NCBI RefSeq assembly: GCF_021811875.1
Contig: NZ_JAJBJD010000004.1
Coordinates: 1 to 16,560, forward strand
Direction: 5' to 3'
Length of the DNA stretch: 16,560 nucleotides
Source: Candidatus Bandiella numerosa
Lineage (GTDB): Bacteria > Pseudomonadota > Alphaproteobacteria > Rickettsiales > Midichloriaceae
The notes beneath the pieces were generated by a model. That model was given only the letters and a program-made list of their open reading frames with translations. It was not told the DNA's origin and ran no database searches. Below, piece by piece: positions 15,567-16,560 of this stretch; within the stretch, counting starts at the first letter, position 1, and the number at the start of each line of letters is the position of its first letter. Position numbers and translations under genes: made by a program.

Positions 15567-16219
15567 TGATAATAGTTTTATTGGGTGCACCTGGTGTGGG
15601 TAAAGGTACTCAAGCAAAATTATTAGCGGATAGATATCATTTAAAAATATTATCTACAGGGGAGATTTTAAGAAGAGCTATCAAGCAAAAAACAAGCTTG
15701 GGAATGGAAGTTGAGGCAATCATTGATCAAGGTGAGTTGGTTTCTGATGATATAGTTTGTAGCTTAGTGGAAGACGAACTAAAGATGGATAACAAAAATT
15801 TTAGTGGATTTATTTTAGATGGATTTCCTAGAACAATTGCACAAGCAAAGAAGCTTGATTTAATTTGTGTTAAAAATAATTTAACCGAGCCTTATATTGT
15901 AAGCTTAAATTTACCTGAAAATGAAATATTAAAAAGGTTATCAGCTAGGGTATATTGTTCAAATTGCAATCAAAGTTATAACTCTGTTACCAATCCTACT
16001 AAAGTAAAAGGTACGTGCGATAAATGTCTTGGTCAAAATTTTTATATTAGAAATGATGACAAAATAGAGGTGATAAAATTAAGATTGGATGCATATTTGC
16101 ATCAAACGAAGCCGCTAATTCAATATTATAAAAAGCGCAAAAATTACTATCCCATTGAAGCCAAGCAGGGCATCAGTACTATACATGATAAAATAGCCTC
16201 TTTTATTGATCAATCATGA
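15566..16219 (+). CDS. adk: Adenylate kinase, zinc-LID type
   Basis: Adk interconverts ATP + AMP and two ADP. The 217-residue product has the P-loop GAPGVGKGTQA (7-17), the AMP-binding LSTGEILRR (29-37), DGFPRT (85-90) and a long LID with four cysteines, C131/C134 and C151/C154, the zinc-binding arrangement seen in many bacteria outside enterics. RNDD (162-165) and the helix after it are conserved. TAGGTAATG overlaps the secY stop and gives a modest Shine-Dalgarno. The gene ends the ribosomal run; the next gene is convergent. Confidence 0.97.
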   Translation: MIIVLLGAPGVGKGTQAKLLADRYHLKILSTGEILRRAIKQKTSLGMEVEAIIDQGELVSDDIVCSLVEDELKMDNKNFSGFILDGFPRTIAQAKKLDLICVKNNLTEPYIVSLNLPENEILKRLSARVYCSNCNQSYNSVTNPTKVKGTCDKCLGQNFYIRNDDKIEVIKLRLDAYLHQTKPLIQYYKKRKNYYPIEAKQGISTIHDKIASFIDQS

Positions 16220-16241
16220 AGTTACCACTTCTGGCTTTTTT
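16218..16241 (+). terminator. Weak candidate terminator after adk
   Basis: A 5-bp stem, GAAGT (16218-16222) with ACTTC (16227-16231), loop TACC, is followed four bases later by a run of six Ts (16236-16241). It overlaps the adk stop codon and lies in the 20-base gap before the convergent dehydrogenase fragment. The stem is short, so termination is only a possibility. Confidence 0.3.
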
Positions 16242-16324
16242 AAATTGAACCTCCCCAAGAAATTCCGCCATCAACGGTGATGATGCTACCTGTTACATAG
16301 CGTGATGCTTTGTTTGAGGCAAGG
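16240..16324 (-). pseudogene. 3' remnant of a short-chain dehydrogenase/reductase gene
   Basis: On the minus strand 28 codons read LASNKASRYVTG, then SIITVDGGISWGGSI and TAA (16240-16242). The motif YVTG-x-x-x-x-VDGG close to the C-terminus is characteristic of classical SDR enzymes such as FabG. The rest of the gene is missing: at 16325 the frame runs into GGCACCGTCAAGTTAA, an end of the mobile element. The remaining 5' part may lie on the far side of the element, outside the window. Which SDR this was cannot be told from the tail. Confidence 0.8.
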
Positions 16325-16417
16325 GGCACCGTCAAGTTAAAATGAGAATAGAATTATGCGATTGAATAAAAAAAAGAAAAAATATAGAATCAAAAAAAAA
16401 CAAATATAAGAAAAGAT
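16325..16417 (+). mobile_element. Short AT-rich element-end remnant next to the SDR fragment
   Basis: This 93-base piece starts with GGCACCGTCAAGTTAA, the same terminal sequence as the element end at 116-131, but the bases after it (AATGAGAATAG) differ from the tail of the left copy. It then becomes a tract rich in A runs. It could be the opposite (5') end of the same kind of element, left by deletion or by insertion of a second copy, or a small non-autonomous derivative. No open frame of note is present. Confidence 0.5.
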
Positions 16418-16441
16418 GGCTCCGTCAAGGGCTCCGTCAAG
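16418..16441 (+). repeat. Tandem duplication of the 12-base element terminus
   Basis: GGCTCCGTCAAG occurs twice head to tail (16418-16429 and 16430-16441). The second copy continues as the element end (TTAATGGAAATATGG). The same 12-mer with one change (GGCACC) is at 16325-16336 and, inverted, at 120-131. Confidence 0.8.
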
Positions 16442-16560
16442 TTAATGGAAATATGGCCGCAACACAACCCTGACCCTTAAATTTTAGGCAGCAGCTATCT
16501 CTTGGATAGCTTCATCCCAAATAAATTTAGCTTTTTGAAAATTCTCTCTTTGGATATTAG
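16430..16560 (-). mobile_element. 3' end of a second copy of the insertion sequence
   Basis: Bases 16434-16560 are the exact reverse complement of 1-127. The copy lies in the opposite orientation to the left one, with its body beyond the right edge. Its terminus reads GGCTCC rather than the GGCACC found at the left copy, which is the base where the two copies diverge. Confidence 0.75.
16484..16558 (-). CDS. C-terminal fragment of a probable transposase (partial, second copy)
   Basis: This is the same 24-residue tail as at 3-77, ending EAIQEIAAA, with the stop at 16484-16486 on the minus strand. The rest of the gene is outside the window. Its function is inferred only from its place in the repeated element. 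Confidence 0.45.
   Translation of the reverse strand, partial: NIQRENFQKAKFIWDEAIQEIAAA

Noticed and set aside
16337..16417. A-rich tract as a possible CRISPR leader or origin-like region
   Set aside because: No repeat-spacer pattern, no DnaA-box-like sites and no cas gene are present; it lies between mobile-element ends.

Overview
The window is a strongly AT-rich stretch of bacterial chromosome that reads as an alphaproteobacterium of the Rickettsiales type (inference). The support is the divergent secB / Tim44-domain / mltA cluster, a tRNA-Gly(TCC)-tuf-rpsJ junction of the kind described for Rickettsia prowazekii, a DhnA-type class I aldolase, a long zinc-free S14, and insertion-sequence fragments at both ends. 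I saw no CRISPR array, toxin-antitoxin pair, phage gene or new multi-gene system. Most of the window is essential translation machinery.

Layout. 1-131: 3' end of a mobile element, with the last codons of an unidentified, probably transposase, reading frame; it abuts and rewrites the 3' end of secB (88-552, minus). 666-2449: a divergent two-gene unit, a membrane-anchored Tim44-domain protein overlapping the murein transglycosylase gene mltA. 2538-2634: a hairpin-rich spacer between mltA and a convergent tRNA-Tyr(GTA). 2896-3825 (minus): class I fructose-bisphosphate aldolase. 3826-4104: a 279-base divergent regulatory spacer. 4105-5407: tRNA-Gly(TCC) and tuf. 5425-16219: one tightly packed, unidirectional run equal to the fused S10 and spc operons and adk: S10, L3, L4, L23, L2, S19, L22, S3, L16, L29, S17, L14, L24, L5, S14, S8, L6, L18, S5, L15, SecY, Adk. 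L30 (rpmD) is absent between S5 and L15, and the usual rpsM-rpsK-rpoA-rplQ block does not follow adk. 16240-16324 (minus): the last 28 codons of a short-chain dehydrogenase cut by mobile DNA. 16325-16560: element ends, including a copy of the left-end sequence in inverted orientation.

The first and last 127 bases are perfect reverse complements of each other and diverge at exactly base 128. This looks like a de Bruijn graph contig bounded by one repeat node (k = 127), so both window ends are probably assembly limits at an insertion sequence.

The most unusual internal signal is tuf. Over most of its length it uses almost only A- or G-ending codons (24 of 26 Ile codons are ATA), then switches over the last roughly 24 codons to T-ending codons (GGT, GTT, GCT), while its neighbours on the same strand do not share the purine bias. 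Together with its hybrid position (tRNA-Gly upstream, rpsJ downstream), this suggests a recombined or converted gene. The genes otherwise work as expected: ribosomal proteins and EF-Tu for translation, SecB and SecY for export, Adk for adenylate balance, MltA for murein turnover, and aldolase for central carbon metabolism.
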